Assembly (NCBI GenBank): GCA_020072815.1
Contig: JAIQGE010000003.1
Span: 62,001-126,000, forward strand
Direction of reading: 5' to 3'
Source of the DNA: Terriglobia bacterium
GTDB taxonomy: Bacteria > Acidobacteriota > Terriglobia > Terriglobales > Acidobacteriaceae
Length of the DNA: 64,000 nucleotides
Shown here: positions 34,608-43,758 of the stretch, one piece after another
Layout of the letters: each line of letters opens with the position of its first letter
Numbering within the stretch: the stretch's first letter is position 1
Notes under the pieces: model-generated
What the model was told of the DNA's origin: nothing
The model's input: only the letters and a program-made list of their open reading frames with translations
Database searches by the model: none
Position numbers and translations under genes: made by a program

Positions 34608-35723
34608 CTACTCCGGGTCAGCCACCCGGCCGATAAACAGCACTGATCCTGTTGCTTTGTCGGTGATCCAGAAACAGAACGGCCGGTCAGCGATGAACTC
34701 AAACGGTTTGGGAGGTTTCCATCCCATGGCTGCACCTGCAGGCATCCCGATCGCCAGCACGCTGGCGGCTTCCGCGCCTTTTTCGTCCACAGAGATCGTG
34801 TTGTTCTGCAGGACTTGACCCACCTGGGCCCCCTGGGGATGGGTCACCGCAGGCCGTAGCGAATCAAAGGAATCAAACAGCCGGTTCAAGCCCAACTTTC
34901 TCAAAACAGGAATAAACTCGCCGTCATAACGCAGCTTGAACCGGGGAATCTTCACCAGGCCCGTACGCTTCGCGAAAGGCTGGATCGTAATCCAATCGCC
35001 CTTCAGCACCTGATGCTCAATCTCCGTTAAAGATGGATGGCTGATCATTCCGGGCTTCGGTAAAAGGAAGAACATCGTGGCAAACGTGAATTCCAGCGCC
35101 ACTGCGTGAAAGTTCTTGCCTTCGTAGTACGGGTATTCTCCCCGTTGGCTCATCATGGGGACTTTGTGCGACTTGGCGCCCTCCGGATGAAAATCTTCGG
35201 GCTGGGTCCTTGCCTCGTCAAATGGATTTTTCCATTGGCCCTTGAAATAAGTGGCGGAGAGCAGAGCGAAGTCTGTTTTCCCCAGCCGCATGTCCACCAG
35301 TTCGTGGGTCTTTTCCCGCGACCAGCGGGAAACTCTGTCCGGCAACTCCGCCCGTGGGACGGACGCAATCTCCGTGGAGTAGTAGCGATGCCCTGCATCG
35401 AGAAAAGCGGGTGCAAAAGACAAGGGAAGCGAGACCCACAGAGAATTCGCCAGGACAAAACTTTCTCCGCTGCCAGCGCTGAGCTTTTCCAGCGCCTTCT
35501 GCAGCGCCTGGGTCTGTTGATTGATCTCGGAGAGATTCATGGAGGCCAGATGCGTGAACTCGAGAATTTCCTTTTGCGTCGCCGCATCAGCCCCGTTCAG
35601 CAGCAAGGCAAACGCGATGGAAAAGGGCAGCGGCGCCAACACTAGGTTGCCGGACTGCTCTTGGGCCACCGCGCCATAGAGCGCGAACGCCGATTTGACG
35701 CTGGCTTCAGAAACTTGAGACAT
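34608..35723 (-). CDS. Serpin (serine protease inhibitor)
   Basis: The protein of 371 residues from ATG 35723 shows serpin hallmarks: 'NLVLAPLPFSIAFALLLNGA', 'FVLANSLWVS', 'LLSATYFKGQWKNPFD', 'VPMMSQRGEYPYYEG', 'IPRFKLRY' and the end 'ADRPFCFWITDKATGSVLFIGRVADP'. The reactive loop hinge 'VDEKGAEAASV' has Gly at P15 and small residues at P14-P11, compatible with an inhibitory serpin. P1 falls in the small-residue stretch 'GMPAGAAMG', hinting at elastase-like targets (inference). No signal peptide is seen. Its target protease is unknown. Confidence 0.9.
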   Translation of the reverse strand: MSQVSEASVKSAFALYGAVAQEQSGNLVLAPLPFSIAFALLLNGADAATQKEILEFTHLASMNLSEINQQTQALQKALEKLSAGSGESFVLANSLWVSLPLSFAPAFLDAGHRYYSTEIASVPRAELPDRVSRWSREKTHELVDMRLGKTDFALLSATYFKGQWKNPFDEARTQPEDFHPEGAKSHKVPMMSQRGEYPYYEGKNFHAVALEFTFATMFFLLPKPGMISHPSLTEIEHQVLKGDWITIQPFAKRTGLVKIPRFKLRYDGEFIPVLRKLGLNRLFDSFDSLRPAVTHPQGAQVGQVLQNNTISVDEKGAEAASVLAIGMPAGAAMGWKPPKPFEFIADRPFCFWITDKATGSVLFIGRVADPE

Positions 35724-35827
35724 AGGTGTTCCGGCCGAACGCTGGTAATCGTAACTCGCCGGCACTCTCCCTACCAAAACAGGCTTGGTTCTTGGGGCCC
35801 GGCTCGTGATTCAGGGGAAAATCATAT

Positions 35828-35844
35828 ATGTATTGATAATACAT
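35828..35844. promoter_or_regulatory. 17-bp palindrome overlapping a promoter of the PIN module
   Basis: ATGTATT-GAT-AATACAT is a perfect inverted repeat 35 bp before the start of the first module gene. It contains TTGATA (35833-35838), which stands 16 bp from TAATAA (35855-35860), so the repeat would cover the -35 region. Autoregulation by the antitoxin-like product is a reasonable inference. Confidence 0.55.
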
Positions 35845-35878
35845 CAATTCTTGGTAATAATGTTCTTGGAGGGAAATT

Positions 35879-36379
35879 ATGAGTCCTGTTTCTTCGCAGA
35901 CGGAAGTAAAAGTGGCCGATGAGGTTTGGATTGCCACGGCTTTGCTTCATCGGCAACACCCTGAAAAGCCAGACTTTACGTTGGACGAAATCGTCGAACG
36001 CGCTAGAAAAGAAGGCTTGAGCAAGCCCCTTCGGCCTGGCGTGTACGTCCATGTTGCCCAACATTGCGTGGCGAACCGGCCACCCAACCCAGGGCGCTAC
36101 AGGATGCTTCTTGAAACCTCATCAGGGCGCCGTCGCCTATTCCGCAAGGGTGATTCGTATCATCCCGAACGGGAAGGGGGAAAGACAACTCCCAAAAGGG
36201 AAGACATGCCGCACGGGTATGAGGGCTTGTTGACTTGGTATGAAGGCTGGTGCTCCGTTTCGGCTGGCAAGGCGATCCAAGCGGACCCGCTGCTCTGCTT
36301 GCAAGGATCAGGCAAAAAGCTTTGGGCCGATGAGCACGCCGATGACTACGTGCGCCGCCTCCGCGAGGGATGGGAATGA
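35879..36379 (+). CDS. Putative antitoxin partner of PIN toxin, unrecognised family, 166 aa
   Basis: The gene starts at ATG 35879 with GGAGGG at 35868-35873. The protein is hydrophilic; residues about 30-85 ('DFTLDEIVERARKEGL ... VYVHVAQHCVANRPPN ... YRMLLETSSGRRRLFRKGDSYHP') look like a winged-helix fold, which would suit DNA binding at the upstream palindrome. The C-terminal part 'YEGLLTWYEGWCSV ... WADEHADDYVRRLREGWE' is helical. It overlaps the PIN gene by 4 nt, as antitoxin genes often do. It is longer than classical VapB, and no family name can be given with confidence. Confidence 0.65.
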   Translation: MSPVSSQTEVKVADEVWIATALLHRQHPEKPDFTLDEIVERARKEGLSKPLRPGVYVHVAQHCVANRPPNPGRYRMLLETSSGRRRLFRKGDSYHPEREGGKTTPKREDMPHGYEGLLTWYEGWCSVSAGKAIQADPLLCLQGSGKKLWADEHADDYVRRLREGWE

Positions 36380-36798
36380 GCCGGGTATTTTGGGACACGA
36401 ATTTGTTCATCTATTTGTTTGAGAACTACGGTCCATTCTCGCAAGCCGCAGCTGCCCTTCGTGCAAGGATGCTGACGCGGGGTGATCAGCTTTTGACCTC
36501 GGCGCTCACATTGGGTGAGGTGCTGGTGAAACCCTTGGAAATGAACGACTATGTCCTCTGCGCGAAATACGAGCATGCTTTTGCGACCTCACTGATTACG
36601 CTTCCATTCGAGGTGAAAGCCGCAAGAATCTACGCTTCGCTCCGCTCCGACCGATCTCTTCGAGCTCCCGACGCCATCCAACTCGCATGTGCAGCCAGCG
36701 CCGGAGTAGATTTGTTTGTTACGAATGACGCGCGCCTGCAAGGGAAGCAAGTCGCTGGAATCCAGTTCATTGTGCCTCTGGACCGCGTGCCGATCTGA
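36376..36798 (+). CDS. PIN-domain ribonuclease toxin, VapC-like
   Basis: From ATG 36376 (overlapping the upstream stop) the protein has 140 aa. The PIN acidic residues are Asp7 ('VFWDTNLFIYLFE'), Glu48 ('LTLGEVLVKP'), Asp99 ('RAPDAIQLACA') and Asp118 ('LFVTNDARLQG'). These bind Mg/Mn for RNA cleavage in VapC toxins. An ATG 6 bp earlier is in frame, but the overlapping one fits coupling. The targets are unknown (VapCs cut tRNA or rRNA). It is part of a small mobile-looking two-gene module between the serpin and aldolase genes. Confidence 0.85.
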   Translation: MSRVFWDTNLFIYLFENYGPFSQAAAALRARMLTRGDQLLTSALTLGEVLVKPLEMNDYVLCAKYEHAFATSLITLPFEVKAARIYASLRSDRSLRAPDAIQLACAASAGVDLFVTNDARLQGKQVAGIQFIVPLDRVPI

Positions 36799-36856
36799 CC
36801 TGCAAAACAAAAAGCGCAGCAGCCGCGCCCCGCTGGATGAAATTCTGGATGCGCTC

Positions 36857-37942
36857 TTACGGTATGGTCACCGTTGGATCCAGATAAACATCCTGGATGG
36901 CGTTCAGCAGAGCCACGCCCTCCTTCATCGGACGCTGAAACGCTTTGCGGCCGCTGATCAATCCCATTCCGCCGGCGCGTTTGTTGATTACGGCCGTGGT
37001 AACCGCTTCGGCAAGATCGTTGCTGCCTGAGGCGCCGCCGCTGTTGATCAGACCCATGCGTCCCATGTAGCAGTTCGCCACCTGGTAACGGCAGAGATCA
37101 ATAGGATGGTCGGTTGCCAGGTCGTCATACATGCGTTTGTCGAATTTGCCGTAACTTGTTCCCTTGGGGTTCATCGCGACATAGCCGCCGTTGTTCTCCG
37201 GCAGTTTCTGCTTGATGATGTCGGCCTGTATGGTCACGCCCAGATGGTTGGCCTGGCCGGTGAGGTCGGCGGACACGTGATAGTCCTTGTCCTGCTTAAA
37301 TGAGGAATTGCGCAGATAACACCACAAGACCGTGGCCATCCCCATTTCATGAGCCGCAGCAAAAGCCTGGCTGACATCCACAATCTGCCGTGCACTCTCC
37401 AGGGACCCAAAATAGATGGTTGCTCCAACGGCCGCGGCGCCCATGTCCAATGCCTGCTTCACGGTGCCAAACATGACTTGATCGAAGCGATTGGGGTAGG
37501 TGAGAAGTTCGTTATGATTGAGTTTGACGATGAATGGAATTTTGTGCGCGTAAGCTCTGGACACCGCGCCTAATACTCCGAAGGTAGACGCCACAGCATT
37601 GCAGCCGCCTTCGATTGCCAACTCGATGATTTTTTCTGGATCGAAGTAGTCAGGATTTTTCGCAAAGCTGGCTCCCCCCGAATGTTCAATCCCCTGGTCC
37701 ACCGGCAGAATGGAAAGGTATCCCGTGTCGGCAAGGCGCCCATGGCCGATGATGCGTTGCAAATTCACCAGCACGCGGTTGTTGCGGTCCGTTGGCCGGT
37801 AGATTCGGTCCACCGTGTCCGGACCCGGCAGATGCAAACGCTGCCTGGAGATCTTGGGCTTGGAATAACCTAGGAAGTATTCAGCCTTATCGCCCAGATG
37901 CTGTTCTGTCGTTCCTACCGATGCAGTGTTTACGGTTGCCAT
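36857..37942 (-). CDS. fbaB: Class I fructose-bisphosphate aldolase (FbaB/DhnA type)
   Basis: Starting at ATG 37942 (GGAG 8 nt upstream) the protein has 361 aa. It matches the archaeal-type/FbaB class I aldolases: '[20 protein letters not shown]', '[19 protein letters not shown]', '[15 protein letters not shown]', '[13 protein letters not shown]' and the end '[33 protein letters not shown]'. The reaction is the reversible cleavage of fructose-1,6-bisphosphate by a Schiff-base lysine. It is monocistronic, with a 242-bp gap upstream for its promoter. Alternative start: 37963. Confidence 0.93.
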   Translation of the reverse strand: MATVNTASVGTTEQHLGDKAEYFLGYSKPKISRQRLHLPGPDTVDRIYRPTDRNNRVLVNLQRIIGHGRLADTGYLSILPVDQGIEHSGGASFAKNPDYFDPEKIIELAIEGGCNAVASTFGVLGAVSRAYAHKIPFIVKLNHNELLTYPNRFDQVMFGTVKQALDMGAAAVGATIYFGSLESARQIVDVSQAFAAAHEMGMATVLWCYLRNSSFKQDKDYHVSADLTGQANHLGVTIQADIIKQKLPENNGGYVAMNPKGTSYGKFDKRMYDDLATDHPIDLCRYQVANCYMGRMGLINSGGASGSNDLAEAVTTAVINKRAGGMGLISGRKAFQRPMKEGVALLNAIQDVYLDPTVTIP

Positions 37943-38184
37943 TGTGCTGCTCCAGTCTGTCAAAAATCTGTGAAAGCGTAAACGAACCGACCTGCCCTGT
38001 CAATCCCGCGTGCTCCGTAAGTACTTGAAAATGCTAACCTACAGCGCTTTGCCCGGCGCTGCTGGGCAGCATCCAGATGGCCCCTGCAACTTAAGTCGCC
38101 CGCCAGTCTCTATCCAGTACGCTCTGTTTAAGATGCCTGGTTGGCAAGAAACGACTCGCTGCACTCCGCAGAAATTCTTGACTC

Positions 38185-38943
38185 TCACTGCCGCAGCGGA
38201 AGTTGCGCCAGAATGCTGCGCTGCTTGGCGATCAACGATTCAATCCCCTTGGCGGCGTAGTCCATCATCTTCTTTAGCTGGCTCTCATCAAAGGGATGCT
38301 GCTCAGCCGTGGCCTGGATTTCGACGATCTTGTGCGCGCCGGTCATCACAAAGTTCAGGTCCACATCGGCCTGGGAGTCTTCCTCATAGCAAAGGTCCAG
38401 GAGAATGGAGCCTTCAACAACACCTACACTGACGGCGGCGACGAAGTCGCGGATGGGCGCAGAGGAAAGCGTGCCTGCCTCTACCAGCTTCTCCATCGCC
38501 AGGCCCAGCGCGACGAACGCCCCGGTGATGGACGCGGTGCGCGTGCCGCCGTCGGCCTGGATCACGTCACAGTCCAAGGTGATGGTGCGTTCGCCCAAGC
38601 GCTTCAGGTCCACCACGGCACGCAGAGCGCGGCCGATCAGGCGCTGGATCTCATGCGTGCGTCCGCTCTGGCGCCCGCGGGAAGCTTCACGCGGCGTGCG
38701 GGTAAGAGTAGAGCGTGGCAGCATGCTGTACTCGGCGGTGATCCAGCCTTTGCCCGCGCCTTTGAGGAATGACGGGACAGATTCTTCCACCGTGGCGGTG
38801 CAGATCACGCGGGTGTTGCCGACCTCAATCAGCACAGAGCCTTCGGCCGTGGAGACGAAGTCAGGAACAATGTTCACCGGACGCAACTGCTCCGGAGCAC
38901 GATTGTCAGAGCGGAAAACTATTTCTTTATTTTTTGACGTCAT
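38185..38943 (-). CDS. rph: Ribonuclease PH
   Basis: The 252-aa phosphorolytic 3'-exonuclease trims tRNA precursors. Family motifs include '[29 protein letters not shown]', '[45 protein letters not shown]', '[23 protein letters not shown]' and '[24 protein letters not shown]'. The length is normal. Its start overlaps the murI stop by 4 nt, so it is the last gene of the operon DUF1015-amidase-GerMN-murI-rph. Confidence 0.97.
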   Translation of the reverse strand: MTSKNKEIVFRSDNRAPEQLRPVNIVPDFVSTAEGSVLIEVGNTRVICTATVEESVPSFLKGAGKGWITAEYSMLPRSTLTRTPREASRGRQSGRTHEIQRLIGRALRAVVDLKRLGERTITLDCDVIQADGGTRTASITGAFVALGLAMEKLVEAGTLSSAPIRDFVAAVSVGVVEGSILLDLCYEEDSQADVDLNFVMTGAHKIVEIQATAEQHPFDESQLKKMMDYAAKGIESLIAKQRSILAQLPLRQ

Positions 38944-39746
38944 TTTTCAATATCAACCAGTTCAGCGTTGTCGATTGCACATCCCAGGAACCTGCCACCG
39001 AGGCGGCGAAATTTCTCCACCGAATCCGTGGTAAAGCACTGCAGACTGCCGGGCTGGCCCTGTCCGCGAGCGCGGCCTAGCTGCTCTACGACTGTGGCCG
39101 CGGTGGATTCAGCGGAATCCACAATCTCCACCTGCGCCGGCGCCACCCGCCGCAGCAGCGGGCGGATCAGAGGATAGTGCGTGCAGCCGAGCACCAGCAC
39201 GTCGGCCCCCTGGGCGCCGTTCTTGAAGATGTCATCAATATAGATGTGGGCGACCTCTTCGGTCACCGGGTGCTCCACCCAGCCTTCTTCCACCAGCGGC
39301 ACAAACAGCGGGCAGGCTTTTTCCACGGCTTCCATTCCGAACTGGTGCAGCGCGCGCTGGTAAGCGTGGCTGCTGACGGTGGCTTCGGTGGCGATGACCG
39401 CCGCCTTGCGCGTCTTGGAAATCTCTGACGCCCGCTGAGCGCCGGGTTCGATCACGCCGATCACCGGGACCTTGACGGCGGCGCGGATGTCGTCCAGCGC
39501 CAGCGCAGTCGCGGTATTGCAGGCCACCACCAGCATCTCAATCCCGCGCGATTCCAGGAAGTGCGCGCTGGCAATGGCGTATTTGGCCACGGTGCGGACA
39601 GACTTTGCGCCGTAAGGAAGATGCGCGGTGTCGCCGAAATAAAGATAGTCCGCTGCGGGCATGGCGTTGCGCAGCTCGCGCAGCACCGTCAGCCCGCCGA
39701 AGCCGGAGTCAAAAACGCCAATCATTGGTCGCGTCGGGCGCGTCAC
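38940..39746 (-). CDS. murI: Glutamate racemase
   Basis: The 268-aa enzyme makes D-glutamate for peptidoglycan. Two catalytic cysteines are seen in '[12 protein letters not shown]' and '[12 protein letters not shown]'; the N-terminus '[37 protein letters not shown]' is the racemase signature. The start shares one base (39746) with the end of the upstream GerMN gene, and the stop overlaps rph. Its company with an amidase and a GerMN protein suggests a cell-wall operon. Confidence 0.96.
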   Translation of the reverse strand: MTRPTRPMIGVFDSGFGGLTVLRELRNAMPAADYLYFGDTAHLPYGAKSVRTVAKYAIASAHFLESRGIEMLVVACNTATALALDDIRAAVKVPVIGVIEPGAQRASEISKTRKAAVIATEATVSSHAYQRALHQFGMEAVEKACPLFVPLVEEGWVEHPVTEEVAHIYIDDIFKNGAQGADVLVLGCTHYPLIRPLLRRVAPAQVEIVDSAESTAATVVEQLGRARGQGQPGSLQCFTTDSVEKFRRLGGRFLGCAIDNAELVDIEK

Positions 39747-40336
39747 TATTGCAACTCCTTGGCCATCTCATGCACGGCGGCCGTCTGGTAGAACGACATC
39801 AGGTCCGCGTGGCCGGCCAGCGTTTCGCGCTCTTTGCCATCCACCAGGAACTTCACCTTGTTTACGCCGGGGACGTTGGCGCTGAGCGTCTCAATGAGCG
39901 AAGTCAGAGTCATCTCTTCCAGCAGAATTCCCGAGGGATGCCCGTCAGCAAACGCCGCGTTGGTGTCCACCACCAGGGAGTCATCGCTGAGAAGATAGAC
40001 GTTGCGTATGTCCGCGCCTTTGGGCATGGGATGAGGCGACGGCCGCTGCAGATACTGAGCCAGAACGGCGCGCATGGCTTCACGCGCGCGCAAGCCGCGG
40101 CCGGCAGGCATGAAGATTTCGGTTTCGCGCCAGCGCAGGACCTGGTCGTCGTCGTAGGCCACTAGCACTCTGATTTTCTCCTGTGCTCCGGCCATCACGG
40201 GCGACATTGGGATTTCGGGCAGCCCCTGCGTGGTCAAAGCTTGTTCGCCGTGCTCCAGGCGGATAATGAAGACGCCGCTGATCAGCACGGCCGCCAGGAG
40301 AAACACAATCATGATCTGGAAATGGCGGGGAATCAC
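39746..40336 (-). CDS. GerMN-domain membrane-anchored protein
   Basis: The protein has 196 aa, one N-terminal membrane helix (about residues 9-27, 'MIVFLLAAVLISGVFIIRL') and an extracytoplasmic GerMN domain. That domain shows 'AREAMRAVLAQYLQRPSPHPMPKGADIRNVYLLSDDSLVVDTNAAFADGHPSG', 'EEMTLTSLIETLSANVPGVNKVKFLVDGKERETLAGHAD'. GerMN proteins are found in spore formers and in non-sporing bacteria with cell-wall roles. It overlaps both neighbours, amidase and murI, by a few bases, so it probably works on peptidoglycan together with the amidase. Confidence 0.88.
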   Translation of the reverse strand: MIPRHFQIMIVFLLAAVLISGVFIIRLEHGEQALTTQGLPEIPMSPVMAGAQEKIRVLVAYDDDQVLRWRETEIFMPAGRGLRAREAMRAVLAQYLQRPSPHPMPKGADIRNVYLLSDDSLVVDTNAAFADGHPSGILLEEMTLTSLIETLSANVPGVNKVKFLVDGKERETLAGHADLMSFYQTAAVHEMAKELQ

Positions 40337-41175
40337 GGACGCGCCCCCATCTGGCCGCGCATCTGGGCGATGCCGGAGGCAATCGCCGACGCGACCGCGT
40401 TGTGCCGCCGTTGACTCTCCAGGGAACGCAACTCGCCGCGTTCCGGCGCCAGTTCCACGGCGATGGCCGGCGCTACAATGTTATTCAACGGCCGCAAGGG
40501 CACGCGCAGCGTGGTCACGTCCAGGTTCTTTTTTTGCAGCTCGCGGGAAACGGCGCGCGCCAATGCCGTGCTGCGCTCCAGGGAAGATGCTTGCGCGGTC
40601 TCCCAGGACAGGAAGCGAATTTTTCCTTGCGTCGGCGGAGGAGCCGAGGCGGGCGTCGAAGCCAATAAGGGCGCGTACACGCGGACGCCTTTGCCCGGCA
40701 ATCCGGCGTGCAGGGCAACGTAGATCCCGCCGTGCTGCTCGTTTGAAGCCTCGGCGCGGCGCTCCAGGCTGAGGCCGGCGTCTCCGTCGCGCAGCATGCG
40801 GACGGGGATGCCGCGGTCCTGCAATTCCCGGCGCAGGTCGCGCGCCAGGGCCAGAGTCACGTCTTTCTCATAGAACTTGGGAGCAAACACCACGCCGCGA
40901 TCATCGCCGCCATGGCTGGCGTCAATCAAGACCACAAATTCCGGCTGCGTACGTTTCTGTTTTTCGTCTGAAGCCTGTTCTGGCTGGGATGCACCTGGGG
41001 ACGCTGCGGGCGCGGGAGCCGGCTCTGCTGACTGGTCTTGGGCCGCGGCGTGCGCTGTCAAAAAAGATGCGGCGGGCGTCGCCGACAAAGCGGCAAAGCC
41101 CATCGGGACCACGAGCATGCAGAAAAAGCACACGGCGATCGGCGGCAGCGCGGGACCGCGGTTAATCCAGCGCAT
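40333..41175 (-). CDS. N-acetylmuramoyl-L-alanine amidase, Amidase_3 family
   Basis: From ATG 41175 the protein has 280 aa: a signal/membrane segment (about 9-28), an Ala/Pro/Ser-rich low-complexity linker (about 40-80) and the zinc amidase domain. The domain motifs are 'VVLIDASHGGDDRG' (first His), 'FYEKDVTLALARDLRREL' (Glu) and 'GGIYVALHAG' (second His). The usual Pro-Gly before His is changed to Ala-Ser. It should cut the amide between MurNAc and L-Ala. The gene overlaps DUF1015 by 14 bp and GerMN by 4 bp. Confidence 0.88.
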   Translation of the reverse strand: MRWINRGPALPPIAVCFFCMLVVPMGFAALSATPAASFLTAHAAAQDQSAEPAPAPAASPGASQPEQASDEKQKRTQPEFVVLIDASHGGDDRGVVFAPKFYEKDVTLALARDLRRELQDRGIPVRMLRDGDAGLSLERRAEASNEQHGGIYVALHAGLPGKGVRVYAPLLASTPASAPPPTQGKIRFLSWETAQASSLERSTALARAVSRELQKKNLDVTTLRVPLRPLNNIVAPAIAVELAPERGELRSLESQRRHNAVASAIASGIAQMRGQMGARP

Positions 41176-42466
41176 AGATGGTAAGCCCGCTGAGAAGCTT
41201 GGGATAAAAGTCGGTTGACTTCTGCGGCAGGACTTCTCCGGCAAACGCCATGCCGCTGACCTGGTCTATCCGCACCGGGTTGAGAAGAAATGCCACGTTG
41301 GCTCCCTGGCGCACCCAGGAAATAGCTTCAAAAGCGTCGCGTTCGTACTTGATGTTTTCCTGGTTGCGGACGGCCTCCTCGGAAATCCCCAGGATTCGCT
41401 CCAGCATGATCTTGTGCAGCTGCACCACGTCCAGCGCGCGTTGGCGCTCGGAGACGGTAGTCAGGGCGTCCAGCACCTCGTGTTTTTTTGCGCGCAGCAG
41501 ATACGGGCCTTGCCGGGTGACGGCGACGAACGCAGTTCCGTCGCGCCCGGCTTCTTCCAGCACGGTAGTAGCGCTGCGGCTTTCTTTTTGCATATCAATG
41601 CGGTCAATCTCAAAGTAGCGGCGCGCGCCATCCAGCATCTGTTCGCGGTCAAAAGTGGGCAGCCCGTGGATGATGCGATGCGTGGGCAGGATTACCAGCC
41701 CGGGATCCTCCATGCGGACCAGGGTCATCATGACGAACTCGTGCGGCGCTTGCGGATCGGACTTGCCCGCTTTTTCCCGCTGTTCGTTTCTGTAAGCCAG
41801 CGCGGTTTCGTAGCGATGGTGGCCGTCGGCAATTAGTAACTTCTTATCGCGCATGCGTTCCTGCAGCGCGCCTACCAACGCGGGATCGGTGATGCGCCAC
41901 ACGCGATGCAGCACTTCGTATTCATCCAGAAGAGAAATGTCCGGATCTTCTTCCGCTTGCTTGGCCAGCAAGCCTTCCACTTCCGCCTGGGGATCGCTGT
42001 ACAACATGAAGATCTGGCCAAAATGGGCGCGGGCGGCGCGCAACAGGTTCAAGCGGTCCTGGCGCGGCTTGGAGTGAGTTTGTTCGTGGCGAAAGACCAC
42101 GCCTTCAGAGTAGTCGTACAGTCGGCCCAGCGCGATGATCCCGCGACGCTCGGCCAGTTCGGGAGTGCCGGGGAGGGTAAAGGTTTCCGCGTATAGATAG
42201 AGCGCGGGTTCCGCGTCTTGCTTGAGAATCCCGGCGGAGCGCCAGTCGTGCAGGTACTCAGCCGCGCGGGTGTAAACGTTAAATAAATCAGTATCAGTAT
42301 CGCCAGGCTTGCCGAGAATGATGCGCACCAGGTTATGGGGACTCAACTCGTAGTAGCGATTCTGCATCTCCGGAGTGATCTTGTCGTAGGGCTGGGTAAC
42401 CACCTCTTCCAGTTTTACCTGGTGAGGGTCATAGCGCAGCGCTTTAAACGGGAGGATTTCTGCCAT
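41162..42466 (-). CDS. DUF1015-family protein
   Basis: The 434-aa protein matches DUF1015: 'AEILPFKALRYDPHQVKLEEVVTQPYDKI', 'SPHNLVRIILG', 'YLYAETFTLPG', 'GVVFRHEQTHSKPRQDRLNLLRAARAHFGQIFMLY', 'LIADGHHRYETALAYRNEQ' and 'MTLVRMEDPGLVILPTHRII'. Some relatives have been described as SerK-like kinases using L-serine, which is consistent with the conserved acidic/His motif here, but the activity is not shown. It is the first gene of the overlapping operon with amidase, GerMN, murI and rph. Confidence 0.88.
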   Translation of the reverse strand: MAEILPFKALRYDPHQVKLEEVVTQPYDKITPEMQNRYYELSPHNLVRIILGKPGDTDTDLFNVYTRAAEYLHDWRSAGILKQDAEPALYLYAETFTLPGTPELAERRGIIALGRLYDYSEGVVFRHEQTHSKPRQDRLNLLRAARAHFGQIFMLYSDPQAEVEGLLAKQAEEDPDISLLDEYEVLHRVWRITDPALVGALQERMRDKKLLIADGHHRYETALAYRNEQREKAGKSDPQAPHEFVMMTLVRMEDPGLVILPTHRIIHGLPTFDREQMLDGARRYFEIDRIDMQKESRSATTVLEEAGRDGTAFVAVTRQGPYLLRAKKHEVLDALTTVSERQRALDVVQLHKIMLERILGISEEAVRNQENIKYERDAFEAISWVRQGANVAFLLNPVRIDQVSGMAFAGEVLPQKSTDFYPKLLSGLTIYALD

Positions 42467-42645
42467 GGGGATACGGACCTATTGCATTCTACCAAGCGCG
42501 CGGAAAACCTGTGCGGAAGGGAGGGCCGCCGTCTGCATCGGCGGCGGATTTTGGGCTTCCCAATTTGATGGTCAATGTCCAAGTTCCAGTGTTCAGCGTT
42601 GTTCTAGTGTGGTAACATCGGGTTAAAAGTGATGAGGTCATAAGT

Positions 42646-43758
42646 ATGGCCCGCTTGGAACGGCGCGGGTATTGCACACCGCGTTCCCCCGAAGTAGGTG
42701 GTTTCTTAGCGATGAGCCGGACCCGGCTGCGTATTCGTCTCTGCCCGGCCAGGGCTGGTTGGCTGAGAGGCCTGCTGGCGATGACTGTTTGGCTCAGTCT
42801 GAGCGCGTACCTCTGCGCGCAGGACGTAAACGTCCACATTGAGCCCCGTCCCACCACTGATCCAGCCACCAAGCAAACACTGAAAACACCTGAGACTGAA
42901 AGCTCGGTTAAAATCAGCCGCCTGCCGACCATCAAATCGGACGTGGACCTGGTGCTGGTGACGGTCACCGTCACTGACGATTGGAACCGCATTGTCACCG
43001 GGCTGGACAAGGAAAACTTCGGCGTGCTGGAAGGCCCTGAGCCGCAACAGGTGAAGTATTTCTCCAGCGAAGACGCTCCCATATCCCTGGGCGTGATTTT
43101 TGACATGAGCGGCAGCATGTCTGACAAGATTGAAAAGGCCCGCGAGGCGGTGATCGAATTCTTCAAGACCGCCAACCCGCTGGATGAATTCTTTATGGTC
43201 ACCTTCAATGACCGCCCTGAACTGCGCGCGGACTTTACCAAATCCATTGAGGACGTGCAGGGCAAGCTGGTGTACACGCTGCCCAAAGGCCGGACGGCGC
43301 TGCTGGACGCCATTTACATGGGCGTGAACAAGATGAAGGACGCGCACAACGCCAAGAAGGCCTTGCTCATCATCTCGGACGGCGGCGACAACCACAGCCG
43401 CTACACCAGCAACGAGATCAAGTCCATGGTGAAGGAAGCCGACGTGCAGATCTACGCGATCGGCATTTTCAGCCTGGCCCCGAACCAGCCGGAAGAGATT
43501 TCCGGCCCGGCCCTGCTGACTGACGTCACATCGGTCACCGGTGGAAGGTTGTTTACCATCAGCAATCCGAACGAACTCTCTGACGTGGCCACCAAGATCG
43601 GCATCGAGCTGCGCAATCAATACGTGCTGGGATATCGTCCCTCCAACAAGGCCAAGGACGGCCGGTGGCGCAAGATCCGGGTGAAACTCAACCCGCCCAA
43701 GGGGCTTCCCCATCTGAATGTGTACTCAAAGACGGGATACTATGCCCCGGCCCAATAA
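42646..43758 (+). CDS. Secreted VWA-domain protein (acidobacterial type), copy 1
   Basis: This 370-aa protein belongs to the VWFA-related family that is strongly expanded in Acidobacteria. A signal peptide follows a basic N-terminus ('LAMTVWLSLSAYLCAQ', about residues 45-60; ATG 42712 is an alternative start). The N-terminal beta domain ('DLVLVTVTVTDDWNRIVTGLDKENFGVLEG') precedes the VWA domain with MIDAS 'IFDMSGSMSDKIEKA' (DxSxS). The domain usually mediates metal-dependent protein-protein interaction. It overlaps the second copy by 17 bp. Confidence 0.88.
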   Translation: MARLERRGYCTPRSPEVGGFLAMSRTRLRIRLCPARAGWLRGLLAMTVWLSLSAYLCAQDVNVHIEPRPTTDPATKQTLKTPETESSVKISRLPTIKSDVDLVLVTVTVTDDWNRIVTGLDKENFGVLEGPEPQQVKYFSSEDAPISLGVIFDMSGSMSDKIEKAREAVIEFFKTANPLDEFFMVTFNDRPELRADFTKSIEDVQGKLVYTLPKGRTALLDAIYMGVNKMKDAHNAKKALLIISDGGDNHSRYTSNEIKSMVKEADVQIYAIGIFSLAPNQPEEISGPALLTDVTSVTGGRLFTISNPNELSDVATKIGIELRNQYVLGYRPSNKAKDGRWRKIRVKLNPPKGLPHLNVYSKTGYYAPAQ

